14,685 nt of DNA from the NCBI GenBank assembly GCA_050260415.1, contig JBLNCE010000188.1:1-14685 (forward strand), read 5' to 3'. Positions 14,659-14,685 of the stretch are shown here, piece by piece. The stretch is from JBLNCE01 sp050260415. Lineage in GTDB: Bacteria; Bacillota; UBA4882; JAAYXC01. Every line of letters starts with the position of its first letter. Position 1 is the first letter of the stretch. The notes under the pieces were generated by a model. It was not told where the DNA came from, made no database searches, and was given only the letters and a program-made list of their open reading frames with translations. Position numbers and translations under genes: made by a program.

Positions 14659-14685
14659 ATTAGATCTTTTGCATCTAATGCATCT
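14659..14685. repeat. Inverted plus direct repeat at window edge
   Basis: ATTAGAT (14659-14665) and ATCTAAT (14673-14679) are inverted around a 7-base spacer. GCATCT at 14671-14676 recurs at 14680-14685, where the window ends. This AT-rich patch stands out from the GC-rich surroundings. It could be an operator, or the start of a repeat that continues outside. Confidence 0.35.

Noticed and set aside
1..14685. CRISPR array, insertion sequence, prophage or toxin-antitoxin pair
   Set aside because: No regularly spaced repeats, transposase or integrase motifs, terminal inverted repeats, or paired small genes of such types were seen.

Overview
The window is a GC-rich bacterial chromosome segment with strong Shine-Dalgarno sites (GGAGG-type) in front of most genes and dense packing. 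The gene set (DnaB, type III pantothenate kinase CoaX, a Nif3-like protein, PspC, NAD(P)-type glutamate dehydrogenase, a secreted clostripain-like protease, an acetyl-xylan-esterase-type hydrolase) best suits a GC-rich member of the Bacillota (Clostridia/Moorellia/Limnochordia type). That placement is inference from protein style; there is no rRNA in the window. I see no CRISPR array, insertion sequence, tRNA or phage genes.

Layout. Left part (+ strand): a PHP-domain metallohydrolase (61-1869), followed by a AAA+ ATPase gene (1887-2977) that is broken by frame changes and has lost its N-terminal region. Convergent to it is a ZIP metal transporter (3098-3838, -), then a divergent YdcZ-type small membrane transporter (4014-4457, +), whose stop codon almost touches that of a clostripain-family lipoprotein (4459-5724, -). 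Upstream of the protease, on the same strand, is the replicative helicase gene dnaB (5899-7248, -). The 174-base gap between them can fold as a three-way junction.

Middle: the dnaB/Nif3 divergent gap (7249-7539) holds a clear + strand rho-independent terminator (7416-7442) with no + strand protein gene before it, so an unassigned small RNA (6S-like or riboswitch-like) is likely at about 7270-7442. Then come a Nif3-like protein (7540-8352) and coaX (8419-9192). Their leaders share an exact 12-base motif, a -10-like box and a similar ribosome-binding segment. Both proteins lack a residue that is normally conserved at the metal or phosphate site (Glu to Val, and Asp6 to Asn). A PspC mini-protein (9348-9551) and a Ski2/Mtr4-type helicase (9675-11654) follow.

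Right: glutamate dehydrogenase (11832-13106, +), with a palindrome over its probable promoter; a decayed acetyl xylan esterase (13132-13789, -) that has lost its nucleophile-bearing middle; and a zinc-finger protein with a pRiA4b ORF-3-like domain (13848-14522, -). The genes look like a mosaic of housekeeping and accessory functions, not one pathway. I found no convincing new defence or biosynthetic system. The best leads are the two RNA structures, the duplicated promoter module and the unusual CoaX and Nif3 active sites.
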